This document shows, piece by piece, positions 26,536 to 35,169 of a stretch of 64,000 bases of DNA; the stretch's first letter is position 1; the number at the start of each line of letters is the position of its first letter. A model generated the notes under the pieces. It made no database searches, had not been told where the DNA came from, and saw only the letters and a program-made list of their open reading frames with translations. The position numbers were made by a program, and so were the translations under genes. The DNA comes from Streptomyces sp. MA5143a (GTDB lineage Bacteria; Actinomycetota; Actinomycetes; Streptomycetales; Streptomycetaceae). The stretch spans positions 115,041-179,040 of the forward strand of contig NZ_OLMK01000063.1 in assembly GCF_900290235.1 (NCBI RefSeq). The letters are read 5' to 3'.

Positions 26536-27743
26536 CGCACGTCATCGAACTCGTCGAGCACACGGCGGTCGAGGGCATCCCGCTGCCGGACGCGGTCGGA
26601 CGGGCGCTGGCGGCCGGCGACATCGTCGATGCGGCTCCCGATCCGTATGTCGGGGGGCTCTGGTCCCTGCGGGCCGGCAGCAAGGTCGGCGCCGTGGCGG
26701 TCGCGGTACCGGGGGGCGGCGGGCTGGTCACCGTACGGGTCGCGCCCAAGGTCTCCATCGCCCGGCTGTTCTTCCTCCTCGGGTACAGCCTCGACCCGAA
26801 GGGCGGACGACGGGACGGGGAGGTCGATGTCGCCGTGCACCGCGATCTGCTGCCCGCCCTCGCCCATGCCGTGGAGCGCCAGATCGACCGGGCGCTGCGG
26901 CAGGGGCTCCTCCAGGGGTACCGGGTGACCGAGGAGACGTCCCTGGTCGTCCGGGGCCGCGCCCGGGAGGCCGAGCAGATACGGCGGCGGTTCGGCGCGA
27001 CGCTGCCGGTGGAGGTGGAGTACGACGAGTTCACCACCGACATCGCGGAGAACCGCCTGCTGCGTGCCGCCGTCGAGCGCCTCCTGCGGTTGCCCGGCGT
27101 CCCCCGCGACGTGCGTCGAGGACTGTTCCACCAGCGGGCCCGCCTGGCCGACGTCACCCTGATCGTGCGGGGGCGACCTCTGCCCGCATGGCAGCCGAGC
27201 CGGCTCAACTCGCGCTACCAGCACGCCCTGCTCCTCGCCCGCACCGTCCTGGAGAACGCCTCTGTCGAGCACGCGCCCGGCGGGCTGCACGTCGACGGGT
27301 TCCTCTTCGACATGAACAAGCTCTTCGAGGACTTCGTGACCGTGGCGCTGCGGGAGGCGTGCCGCGCCCTCGGACACACGGCGCGGCTCCAGGACCCGCA
27401 CCACCTCGACGAGGCGTCCGCGATCCGCATGAGACCCGACTTCGTGCTGTACGGGCCGGAGGGCGTCCCGGGGGCCGTCGTGGACGCCAAGTACAAGGCC
27501 GAGAAGCGGGAGGGCTTCCCCGACGCCGACCTCTACCAGATGCTCGCCTACTGCACCGCCCTGGGCCTGCGCGAAGGCCATCTGGTGTACGCCAAGGGCA
27601 ACGCGCCGCACGCGGCCCACACGGTGCGGCACGCGGGCATCGTCATCCACCAGCACGCCCTCGACCTCGACCAGGAACCGTCCGCGCTGCTCTCGGACGT
27701 GGAGGAGATCTCCGCCCGGCTGATACGCCGCCCACGCGTATGA
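26532..27743 (+). CDS. mcrC: McrC-like nuclease subunit
   Basis: A protein of 403 residues starting with GTG in a GTGA overlap with mcrB. The N-terminal half is the McrB-binding region. The C-terminal half carries a PD-(D/E)xK nuclease with Asp303 (MRPDFVLYG) and Asp318-Ala-Lys320 (VVDAKYK), all catalytic positions intact. With McrB it should form a GTP-driven endonuclease that cuts modified DNA between two recognition sites. The next gene follows after 40 nt on the same strand. Confidence 0.9.
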   Translation: MTHVIELVEHTAVEGIPLPDAVGRALAAGDIVDAAPDPYVGGLWSLRAGSKVGAVAVAVPGGGGLVTVRVAPKVSIARLFFLLGYSLDPKGGRRDGEVDVAVHRDLLPALAHAVERQIDRALRQGLLQGYRVTEETSLVVRGRAREAEQIRRRFGATLPVEVEYDEFTTDIAENRLLRAAVERLLRLPGVPRDVRRGLFHQRARLADVTLIVRGRPLPAWQPSRLNSRYQHALLLARTVLENASVEHAPGGLHVDGFLFDMNKLFEDFVTVALREACRALGHTARLQDPHHLDEASAIRMRPDFVLYGPEGVPGAVVDAKYKAEKREGFPDADLYQMLAYCTALGLREGHLVYAKGNAPHAAHTVRHAGIVIHQHALDLDQEPSALLSDVEEISARLIRRPRV

Positions 27744-27783
27744 TCGACCGCTGAGTGTCCGTTCAGGGTGGGGAGGGCGGATC

Positions 27784-29916
27784 GTGCCGCAGCTCGCGTT
27801 CGCCAGCAGCTTCTGGGAGAGCTACGACGTTTTGCAGAGGCCCGTCAAGGCCGGCGTGCGCAAGGCGATGCAGAAGTTCCAGCAGCTCACCGTTCCCGAA
27901 CTGCACGCCGACAAAGGGCTGCACCTGGAGTCCGTGGAAAACGCGCGCGACCCGCGCATGCGGACCATCCGCATCAACGACTTCTGGCGAGGTGTGGTCC
28001 TCGCCCCCGACGACGGCAGTGACGTCTTTCTGCTCGTCAACGTCGTCCCCCACGACGACGCCTACACCTGGGCCGCCAAGCGCCTCTACACGACGAACTC
28101 CGCCACGCGGGCGCTGGAGGTCCGCAACGTCGCGGCGATCGAGCAGCTGACCCCGGCCCTGGAGAGGGCCGCCGCGACCGCAGACTCGCTGCTGTTCGCG
28201 ACGTACTCGGACACGGTGCTGCGCGAACTCGGCATCGACGACCAGGTGCTCAGAGCCGTGCGGACCATCGTCGACGGGGCGCAGCTACGTGCCTTCGAGA
28301 CACTGCTGCCGGAGGACCAGTGCGAGGTGCTGCAGTACCTCGCCGAGGGGTTCAGCCCCGAGGAGGTGTACCGGGACGTGGTCGCCGTCCGACGGCCGGT
28401 CGACGCGGGACCCGACCCGGACGAGAGCCTGGCCGTCGTCATCGCCAACACCACGAGCCGCATCACCCTGGTCACCGGCCCGGAGGAACTCGCCGACATC
28501 CTGGAGAAGCCGTTCGCGGCCTGGAGGGTGTTCCTGCACCCCTCGCAGCGTCGTGTCGCCTACCGGGTCTCGTACGGCGGCCCGGTACAGGTCACCGGCG
28601 GCCCGGGGACCGGCAAGACGGTCGCGGCCTTGCACAGGGTGAAGCACCTGCTCACCCGGTCCCCGGACACTCGTGTCCTGCTCACCACGTTCACCAACGC
28701 CCTGGCCGCGTCCTTGCGCGAAAGCCTGTCAGTACTCCTGGACGACGAGTCGCTGCTCACCCGGGTAGAGGTGACCACGGTCAACGCCTATGCGCACGGC
28801 ATCGTGACCCGTCTGGACGGGCGGGCGCCTTCTCCGATCGGCGACCGGGAGGAGCGGCAGGTGTGGCAGCGGGTCGTCAAGAAGCTCGGCCTGCCGTGGA
28901 CGGAACAGTTCCTGGCCCAGGAGTACCGCCACGTCGTCCTCGCCCAGGATCTCCGCACCCTGGACGACTACCGCTCGGCCTCCCGGCGCGGACGCGGCAG
29001 CGCATTGTCGCCCACCAAGCGGCAACAGCTGTGGCCGGCCGTCGAGCTGTTCGAGTCCACGTTGGGCGAGCAGAAAGCCACCACCCACCTCGGAGTGTGC
29101 GCCCGTGCGGCCGAACTCCTGGCCGCTTCCTCACCCACGCACGACCATGTGGTGGTCGACGAGGCACAGGACCTGCACCCGGCCCAGTGGCGCGTCCTGC
29201 GGGGCGCGGTGGCGCCCGGCAGCGACGACCTGTTCATCACCGGCGACCCGCACCAGCGGATCTACGACTCGAAAGTCTCACTCGGTTCGCTTGGCATCCA
29301 GGTGTCCGGGCGTACGCATCGCCTGCGCATCAACTACCGCAGTACCGAGGAGATCCTCGCCTGGTCGACGTGCATTCTCACCCCCGTGTCCGTCGACGAC
29401 CTCGGGGGCGAGGGCAGCGACACCCTGGCGGGTTACCGGTCGCTTCTGCACGGCCGCCGTCCACAGGCGGACGGGTACGGCTCGGAGCAGGCGGAGATCG
29501 CGGCGCTCGTCGAACGTGTCGAGGACTGGATCGCGCAGGGCATCCGGCCGTCGGAGATCGGTGTGTGCGCCCGCTTCAACGTGCTGCTCGACAAGGCATA
29601 CGACAGGCTGGCCGCGGCCCGGATACCGGTGGTCCGGGTCAGAGACAATCCGGGGCCGGACGCGGACGGCGTACGACTGGCCACGATGCACGCAATGAAG
29701 GGGCTGGAGTTTCGCTGCGTCGCCGTTCTCGGAGTGACGGCGAGCGCTCTTCCCTTCGCCCGCGAAGTGACGTCGGCCTCCGTGGACGCGCTCCAGCACG
29801 ACTCGGACCTGCTGCGGGAGCGGTGCCTGCTGTTCGTGGCGTGCACGCGGGCGCGGGAGGCGTTGGCGGTGTCGTGGAGCGGAGGGGCCAGCCCCTTCGT
29901 TCCGCAGACGAGGTGA
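27784..29916 (+). CDS. UvrD/Rep-like helicase with N-terminal RelE-like domain
   Basis: A protein of 710 residues, GTG start with GGGAGGG upstream. Residues 1-85 or so resemble a RelE/ParE toxin fold (LHLESVENARDPRMRTIRINDFWRG, then VFLLVNV). A helical linker leads to an SF1 helicase: Walker A GGPGTGKT with Lys278, Walker B VVDEAQD with Asp459/Glu460, a QRIYD-type motif, INYRSTEEI, and C-terminal ATMHAMKGLEF and CTRARE motifs. Fused RelE-helicases are a known actinobacterial architecture. Being the last gene of the McrBC operon, it may process DNA ends made by McrBC; whether the RelE part still cuts mRNA is uncertain. Confidence 0.85.
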   Translation: MPQLAFASSFWESYDVLQRPVKAGVRKAMQKFQQLTVPELHADKGLHLESVENARDPRMRTIRINDFWRGVVLAPDDGSDVFLLVNVVPHDDAYTWAAKRLYTTNSATRALEVRNVAAIEQLTPALERAAATADSLLFATYSDTVLRELGIDDQVLRAVRTIVDGAQLRAFETLLPEDQCEVLQYLAEGFSPEEVYRDVVAVRRPVDAGPDPDESLAVVIANTTSRITLVTGPEELADILEKPFAAWRVFLHPSQRRVAYRVSYGGPVQVTGGPGTGKTVAALHRVKHLLTRSPDTRVLLTTFTNALAASLRESLSVLLDDESLLTRVEVTTVNAYAHGIVTRLDGRAPSPIGDREERQVWQRVVKKLGLPWTEQFLAQEYRHVVLAQDLRTLDDYRSASRRGRGSALSPTKRQQLWPAVELFESTLGEQKATTHLGVCARAAELLAASSPTHDHVVVDEAQDLHPAQWRVLRGAVAPGSDDLFITGDPHQRIYDSKVSLGSLGIQVSGRTHRLRINYRSTEEILAWSTCILTPVSVDDLGGEGSDTLAGYRSLLHGRRPQADGYGSEQAEIAALVERVEDWIAQGIRPSEIGVCARFNVLLDKAYDRLAAARIPVVRVRDNPGPDADGVRLATMHAMKGLEFRCVAVLGVTASALPFAREVTSASVDALQHDSDLLRERCLLFVACTRAREALAVSWSGGASPFVPQTR

Positions 29917-29943
29917 CGCGTCGGCCCGCGGCCTGATTGGACG

Positions 29944-31605
29944 TCACTCCTCGGGCGAGAGCGCTCCGTTGCCGAGTCCGTCCCTGGCAAGTGCAGCCGC
30001 CTGCTTGCTGAGCTCCGCCACCCGCCGCGCCCGCTCCTCGAACTCCTGCAGCGCGCGGAACGCCGCTCCGTACCGGCGCTGCTCGGTGATGTCCATCTGC
30101 GGGATGCGGGCGCCCTTGCCGTCGAGCCGGTAGGTCCCGCTGGCGCTTGTGGACCGCCGAGCGTTCGCCGCGCTGCGAAGGAAGCCTTGGAGATAGTCGG
30201 TGTCGAGCTGATCGCTCACCGAGACCGGCTCCGGATCGCCATACTCGACCAGCCCAGCGCGCGCGAGGTCGGCGATGCTGACGGACGGCCCCTCAAGAGC
30301 ACTGGGACCGGCCCCTGCCGTCAAATCCGGCAGCAGATCGGCCAACAGCCGCGCCTGCTCCGCGAGCTCATGGCACAGAGCCTGGTAATCCGCCGTGTAG
30401 TCACGGTGAGACGCCGCCACGTGACGACCAGGAGTGAGGTCCACGGCGTCGTCGAGGAGTTCGATCAGGGGTACGTCCGCCGTCTGGCCGGGCCCTGGCT
30501 CCATCGGGCCGTCCGGATCGTTCGCCGTGAGGTCGACCATGCGCACGGTGTCGACGGTGGCATCCGGGGACAGTGGGCGGCGCAGCCGCCAGAGGTGTAC
30601 GGGGAGCGCGTGTGAGGCAGCGCTTCCGGGTGGGAGGGCGACGACGTCCGTGAGGATGCCACGGCGCACGAGTTCGGCCCGGATGCGACGGCCGGCCTTG
30701 CGGTAGGCGACCGAGGCGGGCATGACCATGAGGACGCAGCCGCCTGGCGCGGTGTGCGCGTAGGCATGTTGCAACCAGGCGAGTTCTGCCTCGGCGCGCG
30801 AGGGTGTACCGAGTTCCCACCGGGGGTCGAGGAGCAGTTCCTCGCGCCCCCAGTCGGTGGAGCCTGCGGGCGGATCGCAGACGACCAGGTCGGCTCTGAG
30901 GTCCGGCCAGTGGTCGGCGCGCAGGGAGTCTCCGACGAGGATGTCGACGTCGGAGCGGCCCGTGAGATCGGCTCGCAGCTGTGCGAAGCGAGCACTGCGG
31001 GCGTCGACCTCCTGACCACACCGTTTCGGGCCGAGCTCCGGCCCGACGGTCAGCAGGAGCGTCCCGATACCGCACGCCGGGTCGAAGAGGGTCGCGTCAG
31101 TCGGCACCTCACCTGCGAAGTGCCGCACCGCCCGGACGATGCGCGGCGAGGTGACCTGGTCGGAGCCTGCCCGCCGCACCGAGTCGGTGAAGCGTTCCGT
31201 CAGCGTGCTCACCACGTCGCCAGGTGATCCACTGTTGCCGAGCTGCCGCGCCAGTCGAACGGCGTCTGCCGGAAGGGTTACCGAGGTCTCACTCTCGCGG
31301 CCGGCGAGCAGGTGGGCGACATCGGCGAGCCCGCCGATCATGTCGTCGCCGTAGGTACCTCGTAGGGCCTGCCACAACTGCACCTCTTCCGAGACGTCCT
31401 GGCCCTTGCGCTGTTTGTCCAGCCACGCCTGCACTGCGGCCAGGTCGAACAGAGGACTGTTCACACCGCCGCCCGCGGGTGCTGGGAAGTCTTCGTACCT
31501 CCGCCGCCAGTTGGAGACTGCGGCACGCGTGACACCGGCGAGCCTGGCGATCTCGGAGCCGGTGACAAGCGGTCCACCGGCTGGCGGGGCGGGATGGTCT
31601 GCCAT
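29944..31605 (-). CDS. N6-adenine DNA methylase (HsdM-like) with HTH and TRD-like ends
   Basis: A protein of 553 residues from the ATG at 31605; a longer frame upstream overlaps the promoter element. Residues 10-40 form a helix-turn-helix (GSEIARLAGVTRAAVSNW). The methylase core has the AdoMet motif DPACGIGTLL (Asp175) and, at the catalytic site, DPPAG (244-248) instead of NPPF/NPPY or DPPY, so the base-stacking aromatic is missing. The C-terminal 110 residues look like part of an HsdS target-recognition domain. It is convergent with the helicase (27-nt gap). It could protect self DNA, or it may be catalytically dead and act as a DNA-binding regulator; the altered motif leaves this open. Confidence 0.8.
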   Translation of the reverse strand: MADHPAPPAGGPLVTGSEIARLAGVTRAAVSNWRRRYEDFPAPAGGGVNSPLFDLAAVQAWLDKQRKGQDVSEEVQLWQALRGTYGDDMIGGLADVAHLLAGRESETSVTLPADAVRLARQLGNSGSPGDVVSTLTERFTDSVRRAGSDQVTSPRIVRAVRHFAGEVPTDATLFDPACGIGTLLLTVGPELGPKRCGQEVDARSARFAQLRADLTGRSDVDILVGDSLRADHWPDLRADLVVCDPPAGSTDWGREELLLDPRWELGTPSRAEAELAWLQHAYAHTAPGGCVLMVMPASVAYRKAGRRIRAELVRRGILTDVVALPPGSAASHALPVHLWRLRRPLSPDATVDTVRMVDLTANDPDGPMEPGPGQTADVPLIELLDDAVDLTPGRHVAASHRDYTADYQALCHELAEQARLLADLLPDLTAGAGPSALEGPSVSIADLARAGLVEYGDPEPVSVSDQLDTDYLQGFLRSAANARRSTSASGTYRLDGKGARIPQMDITEQRRYGAAFRALQEFEERARRVAELSKQAAALARDGLGNGALSPEE

Positions 31606-31646
31606 GCGCGTCACCGTACACGGATGCCCTGACTCCATCAATGATG

Positions 31647-31669
31647 AGAGTATGTTGACGTTGTACACG
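31647..31669 (-). promoter_or_regulatory. Shared 17-bp dyad element plus -10 hexamer, copy C
   Basis: Read on the minus strand, CGTGTACAACGTCAACA (31669 to 31653) is directly followed by TACTCT (31652 to 31647), which fits TAnnnT. It faces the methylase gene and would give a leader of about 35 nt. The -35 position is poor. Same layout as the elements at 9465 and 21457. Confidence 0.55.
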
Positions 31670-31735
31670 TCTCGGCGGCTGGAGTCCCTCGTCGAGCGAG
31701 GAGGACCGTGCGCCTCGGCCATTCGGTCCGACGGT

Positions 31736-32593
31736 TCACCGCAGCTCGTCCACATACCGGTCTGTCCCGGCCACCGTCGGTATGAACGGTGCGACGAACT
31801 GCACCTCGCCCAGCCCCGAAGCCGCCACCGACGTGTCCAGGCTCGCGAAATGCTCGTGCCATGTGTCACGCGGATCCTGCTGGAGGAACCACAGCAGGGT
31901 CAGCCGGGTCCCGACCCCCTCGACCTGCTTGACGTAGGACATGCGGTCCAGGGGCAGAGGTGTGGGTGTGAAGACAGTCACCATGGCCGCGGGCGAGCCC
32001 GCCAGGCGTTGCGGGAGGTGATCGTCGCGTAGCCACGCGACCAGTTCTGCGCGTCTGGCGGGGGAGTCGCTGTCGATGACCTGGACGACGAGTCCGGCGT
32101 AGGGGTGGTCGAGGGCGTGGATGTCGCGAGGGCCCTCATCGTCGTCCCGGTAGACAGTCGTCGCGTGGTCCTGGAAGGCCGTGAAGACATGAGTACGGTC
32201 CTGGAAGACGCGGCGGTCGCGGTTGAGACGTTTGTTGATGCCGACGGTCCATCGCATGTGGTCGGCGTAGCGGCCGGCGGTCATCCAGTAGACGGATATG
32301 TAGCAACCGGCCGTCACCGGCTGCGCGACGGTGGACTTCTCCGGGTAGCGCAGGAGTTGCAGGTCCCGCGTGGCTACCCAGCGACGCCCGGCGTACATCC
32401 ATGGCATGGCCATGGCGCCGGCGATGAAGTGGTCGTCTTCGTACCAGCGATTGTATTCGCGCTCCCGGCCAGGGTGTGGCTCAACCATGGTGATGAGCGC
32501 GTGCCCGAGGTCGGCTCCATAGGGGCCGACGGCGGCAAGCTCGGCATACACATCGCTGTGGGTCTCGTCTGCCTTCGTGACGTTTTCTGTCAT
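31736..32593 (-). CDS. EthD-like dimeric alpha-beta barrel protein
   Basis: A protein of 285 residues. Two related halves are visible: an N-terminal EthD-like segment (VEPHPGREREYNRWYEDDHF, then the Tyr/Trp-rich YISVYWMTAGRY) and a C-terminal half with LDHPYAGLVVQVIDSDS and PLPLDRMSYVKQVEGVG. Proteins of this ferredoxin-like barrel class often bind small aromatic compounds, but a reaction cannot be assigned. The ribosome binding site is weak. A dyad (CTGAC-N5-GTCAG) sits 14 bases before the start and is probably its operator. A truncated second copy lies immediately upstream on the opposite strand. Confidence 0.7.
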   Translation of the reverse strand: MTENVTKADETHSDVYAELAAVGPYGADLGHALITMVEPHPGREREYNRWYEDDHFIAGAMAMPWMYAGRRWVATRDLQLLRYPEKSTVAQPVTAGCYISVYWMTAGRYADHMRWTVGINKRLNRDRRVFQDRTHVFTAFQDHATTVYRDDDEGPRDIHALDHPYAGLVVQVIDSDSPARRAELVAWLRDDHLPQRLAGSPAAMVTVFTPTPLPLDRMSYVKQVEGVGTRLTLLWFLQQDPRDTWHEHFASLDTSVAASGLGEVQFVAPFIPTVAGTDRYVDELR

Positions 32594-32606
32594 GGGTCCG
32601 GTTTAA

Positions 32607-32621
32607 CTGACAGATCGTCAG
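32607..32621. promoter_or_regulatory. Operator candidate CTGAC-N5-GTCAG
   Basis: CTGACAGATCGTCAG is a perfect 5-bp inverted repeat with a 5-nt centre, lying where the promoter of the EthD-like gene must be. The form fits a TetR-type operator, but no TetR gene is in the neighbourhood. Confidence 0.5.
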
Positions 32622-32693
32622 ATCTGAAGACGGGTGCGCGCCCGACTTCGCACGTGCTCAGTGATCGCGCATGCTGGCCCGCCAGACGGATCA

Positions 32694-33200
32694 ATGACTG
32701 CACCCGGGCTGAACCGCGACGCGCGCGTCTACCAGGACCGTACGCACGTCTTCACCGCGTTCCAGGACCACGAGGTGACCGTCTACCGGGACGGCGCCGC
32801 CGGGCCCCGCGACGTCCACGCCCTCGACCACCCGTACGCGGGTCTGGTGCTGGAGGTGGTGGACGCCGAAGGGCCGGAGCAACGGGCGGAGTTGCTGGAG
32901 TGGCTGCGGGCCCGTCGGCTGCCGAAGCGGCTCGCAGGGTCCCCCGCCGCCCTGGTGACGGTGTTCCGGCCGACACCGCTGCCCCTGGACCGCATGTCCT
33001 ACGTCAAGCAGGTCGAGGGCGTCGACACCCGCCTCACCCTCCTGTGGTTCCTGGAGACCGACCCCCGTGACTGCTGGGAGGCGCACTTCGCTGGCCTGGG
33101 GGAGGAGCTGGACGGATCGGGGCTGGGGCGGCTGGAGTTGCTGGCCCCGTTCATCCCGACGGTGCCGGGGACGGACCGGTACGTGGACCGATTGCGGTAG
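32694..33200 (+). pseudogene. 5'-truncated inverted copy of the EthD-like gene
   Basis: From about residue 6 of this 168-residue frame the protein matches the C-terminal half of the EthD-like gene next to it: both have NRDxRVxQDRTHVFTAFQDH, LDHPYAGLV and PLPLDRMSYVKQVEGV, and both end in IPTVxGTDRYVDxLR. The first 115 or so residues are absent and the copy runs on the opposite strand. The surviving frame is intact, with an ATG at 32694 but only a weak binding site, so it may be a decaying duplicate or a functional half-size protein. Confidence 0.7.
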
Positions 33201-33338
33201 CCGGACGGGGAGGCCACCGGGCTGCGAAGCGAGTCGGCGGGCAAGGCCGAGCCCCCTCGGCCAGGACGGCGGGCCGGTCGAGAGGGCTCTGTCAGTTGGT
33301 GTGTGTGAAGTTGTGTTCCTGGTGGGGGTGAACCATGG

Positions 33339-33548
33339 TCACGCGAGGTCGAAGGCTCCCCGGTTGACCCCGGTGACGAACGCGTTCCACGAGTCGGCGG
33401 GGAACGCCAGGGTCGGACCGTCGGAAACCTTGGAGTCACGCACGGAGAGTGCCGCGACGACGGGGGACTTGACCTCGACGCACGCGCCGTTGCCCGTGGA
33501 GTACGAGGACTTGACCCACGTGTCCGTGGCGCCTTGCTGAATTGCCAT
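33339..33548 (-). CDS. DUF397 protein
   Basis: A protein of 69 residues from the ATG at 33548, with GGAG 5 nt upstream; a longer frame to 33683 is without signal. It has the typical DUF397 pattern WVKSSYSTGNGACVEV, VRDSK and FPADSWNAFV. DUF397 proteins are small partners of DUF5753/Xre regulators in Streptomyces, and such a regulator gene lies 260 nt upstream on the same strand. Their role is thought to be in developmental or phage-related control; the exact mechanism is not known. Confidence 0.9.
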   Translation of the reverse strand: MAIQQGATDTWVKSSYSTGNGACVEVKSPVVAALSVRDSKVSDGPTLAFPADSWNAFVTGVNRGAFDLA

Positions 33549-33810
33549 TTCTGCTCCGCTAGCCGGTTGGTCGTTGAGTTGCTGCCGCCGAACTGGGGGA
33601 ACGCGTCCGTTCCCGGACCCCACAGTTCGGTTTCCGCCAAGGTCGTTGATTTCCTTGACGTGATCGACGCTACTCGCCAACATCGGCTGGCGAAGCGGCC
33701 ATTCACTCGTGCGAGTGGCATATTCCCCTTGGGTCTTCCCCTCAGGGGTGCCAAGGTGTATCTTCCGTCCCTTTCAATCCCGCAGTTCCTTGATCGGGCC
33801 CGCGCAGGGA

Positions 33811-34671
33811 TTACAACCGCGCATAGGCCTTCGCGATGTCGGCGATGAACTGGCGGGATTGATCCACATTCAGGGCCTGCGCCCTCAAGTGCTCATACAT
33901 CACGCTGTACTTCTGGACGTCCGCCGGCTTCTCCAGATACAGATCGCTCGTGACACCCTCGATGTAGACAACGCTGGAATCCGAGGCGTCCGGGAACTCC
34001 AGAATCGCGTACTGGCCGTTGAGGCCGGGATGCGCGCCCAGGTCGAAGGGGATCACCTGCACGGTGACGTGCGGGAGCTGGGACTGCTCGACCAGGTGCT
34101 CCAACTGCTCGCGCATCAGGGAGCGGTTGCCGACCACCCGGCGTAGCGCGGCCTCGTCGAGGACCGTCCACAGCCGCAGGGGGCTCTCGGGCGCGGAGAT
34201 ACGTTCCTGTCGCCTCATCCGTACCTGGACCCGCTTCTCGATGTCCCCGGGCATCGTCTCGGGCAGCGCGCCCGCGATCAGTGCCTCGGCGTACGGGCGG
34301 GTCTGGAGGAGCCCGGGGACGACCTGGGGGTCGTACACGCGCAGACTGGCCGCGTCGGTCTCCAGGCCGATGTAGACGCTGTACGGGACGTCGCCGAACG
34401 CGTGCCACCAGCCCTGCTGGCGCGAGTCCTTGGCCATCTGCATCAGTGAGTCGACGACCCGCTGGTCCTCGACCTCGTAGACCCCGCAGAGGTCACGGAC
34501 GTCGCGCTGGCTGATGCTGCGGCGGCCGTTCTCCAGTCGGCTGATCTTCGACTGCGAGACCAGCAGCCGCTCGGCCACTTCCTCGGCGGTCATGCCCTTG
34601 AGCTCGCGGAGCCGACGCAGCTCCTGGCCCAACCGGCGTCGCCTGACGGTGGGATTGACATTGGACGCCAC
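33811..34671 (-). CDS. Xre-family regulator with DUF5753 domain
   Basis: A protein of 286 residues, GTG start with GGAGGTG 8 nt before it. The N-terminal helix-turn-helix is at about residues 14-68 (LGQELRRLRELKGMTAEEVA and SQSKISRLENGRR), followed by the DUF5753 ligand-type domain (about 100-280; VYDPQVVPGLLQT, RQERI, VQVIPFDLGAHPG). Length and order are normal for the family. It is followed by the DUF397 gene, its usual partner. A perfect ATCTGCT-N4-AGCAGAT dyad lies 39 bases before the start and could be an autoregulatory site. Confidence 0.92.
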   Translation of the reverse strand: MASNVNPTVRRRRLGQELRRLRELKGMTAEEVAERLLVSQSKISRLENGRRSISQRDVRDLCGVYEVEDQRVVDSLMQMAKDSRQQGWWHAFGDVPYSVYIGLETDAASLRVYDPQVVPGLLQTRPYAEALIAGALPETMPGDIEKRVQVRMRRQERISAPESPLRLWTVLDEAALRRVVGNRSLMREQLEHLVEQSQLPHVTVQVIPFDLGAHPGLNGQYAILEFPDASDSSVVYIEGVTSDLYLEKPADVQKYSVMYEHLRAQALNVDQSRQFIADIAKAYARL

Positions 34672-35169
34672 GGGACGTGCACCTCCGGCTGCGGGCCTCT
34701 ACTTTGCGTATCTGCTGCTGAGCAGATTGCCACCAAGGTGCCGAGTACCGCTGGAAAACAACGGATATGCGCTGTGCGTGAGCCGTTCGCACCGTAGTTT
34801 TTCCGCCCTGGGGGGTTCTCCGCCGAATGTACGGCCAGCACCGGAACATGCGGCCGCGCGGGGCGGCGAGGCCCTGTCGTACGGACCGGCCCGAACGGTC
34901 GACGGATCGACCGGCCGGGCGTGTCCGTACGGCCTCGCGCGCCCCGCGCGATCCAGCGGCTCCCGAACCGGGCCCTGGGGTCCCGTGAGGCGGTTCGGTC
35001 CGGCGCTGACGGTGCGAGTGGTGCGCATGGTGCGCATCGTGATGCGGTGCGGGTCGTTCGGTGGTGCGTGGTGCGGTGGTGACGGGTCGTGCGTGGTGCG
35101 GTCGTGACGGGTCGTGCCGTGGAACTGCCCCGGCGCGCCGAGGGGCTGGCGCGTCGTTGCGCAGGTGGC
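34672..35169. other. Intergenic region with dyad and GTGCG-rich repeats
   Basis: About 500 bases without a gene. The perfect 7-bp dyad ATCTGCT-GCTG-AGCAGAT is at 34710-34727, near the Xre gene promoter. From about 35015 to 35130 the sequence is built of imperfect GTGGTGCG/GACGGGTCGTGC units, including two copies of GACGGGTCGTGC about 25 bases apart. These look like slippage repeats and not a CRISPR array. Confidence 0.5.

Noticed and set aside
31736..33200. Toxin-antitoxin pair
   Set aside because: The two facing genes are paralogues of an EthD-like protein, not a toxin and an antitoxin.
35015..35130. Possible CRISPR-like repeat array
   Set aside because: The GTGCG/GACGGGTCGTGC units are short, imperfect and unevenly spaced, with no spacers and no cas genes; slippage repeat is a better reading.
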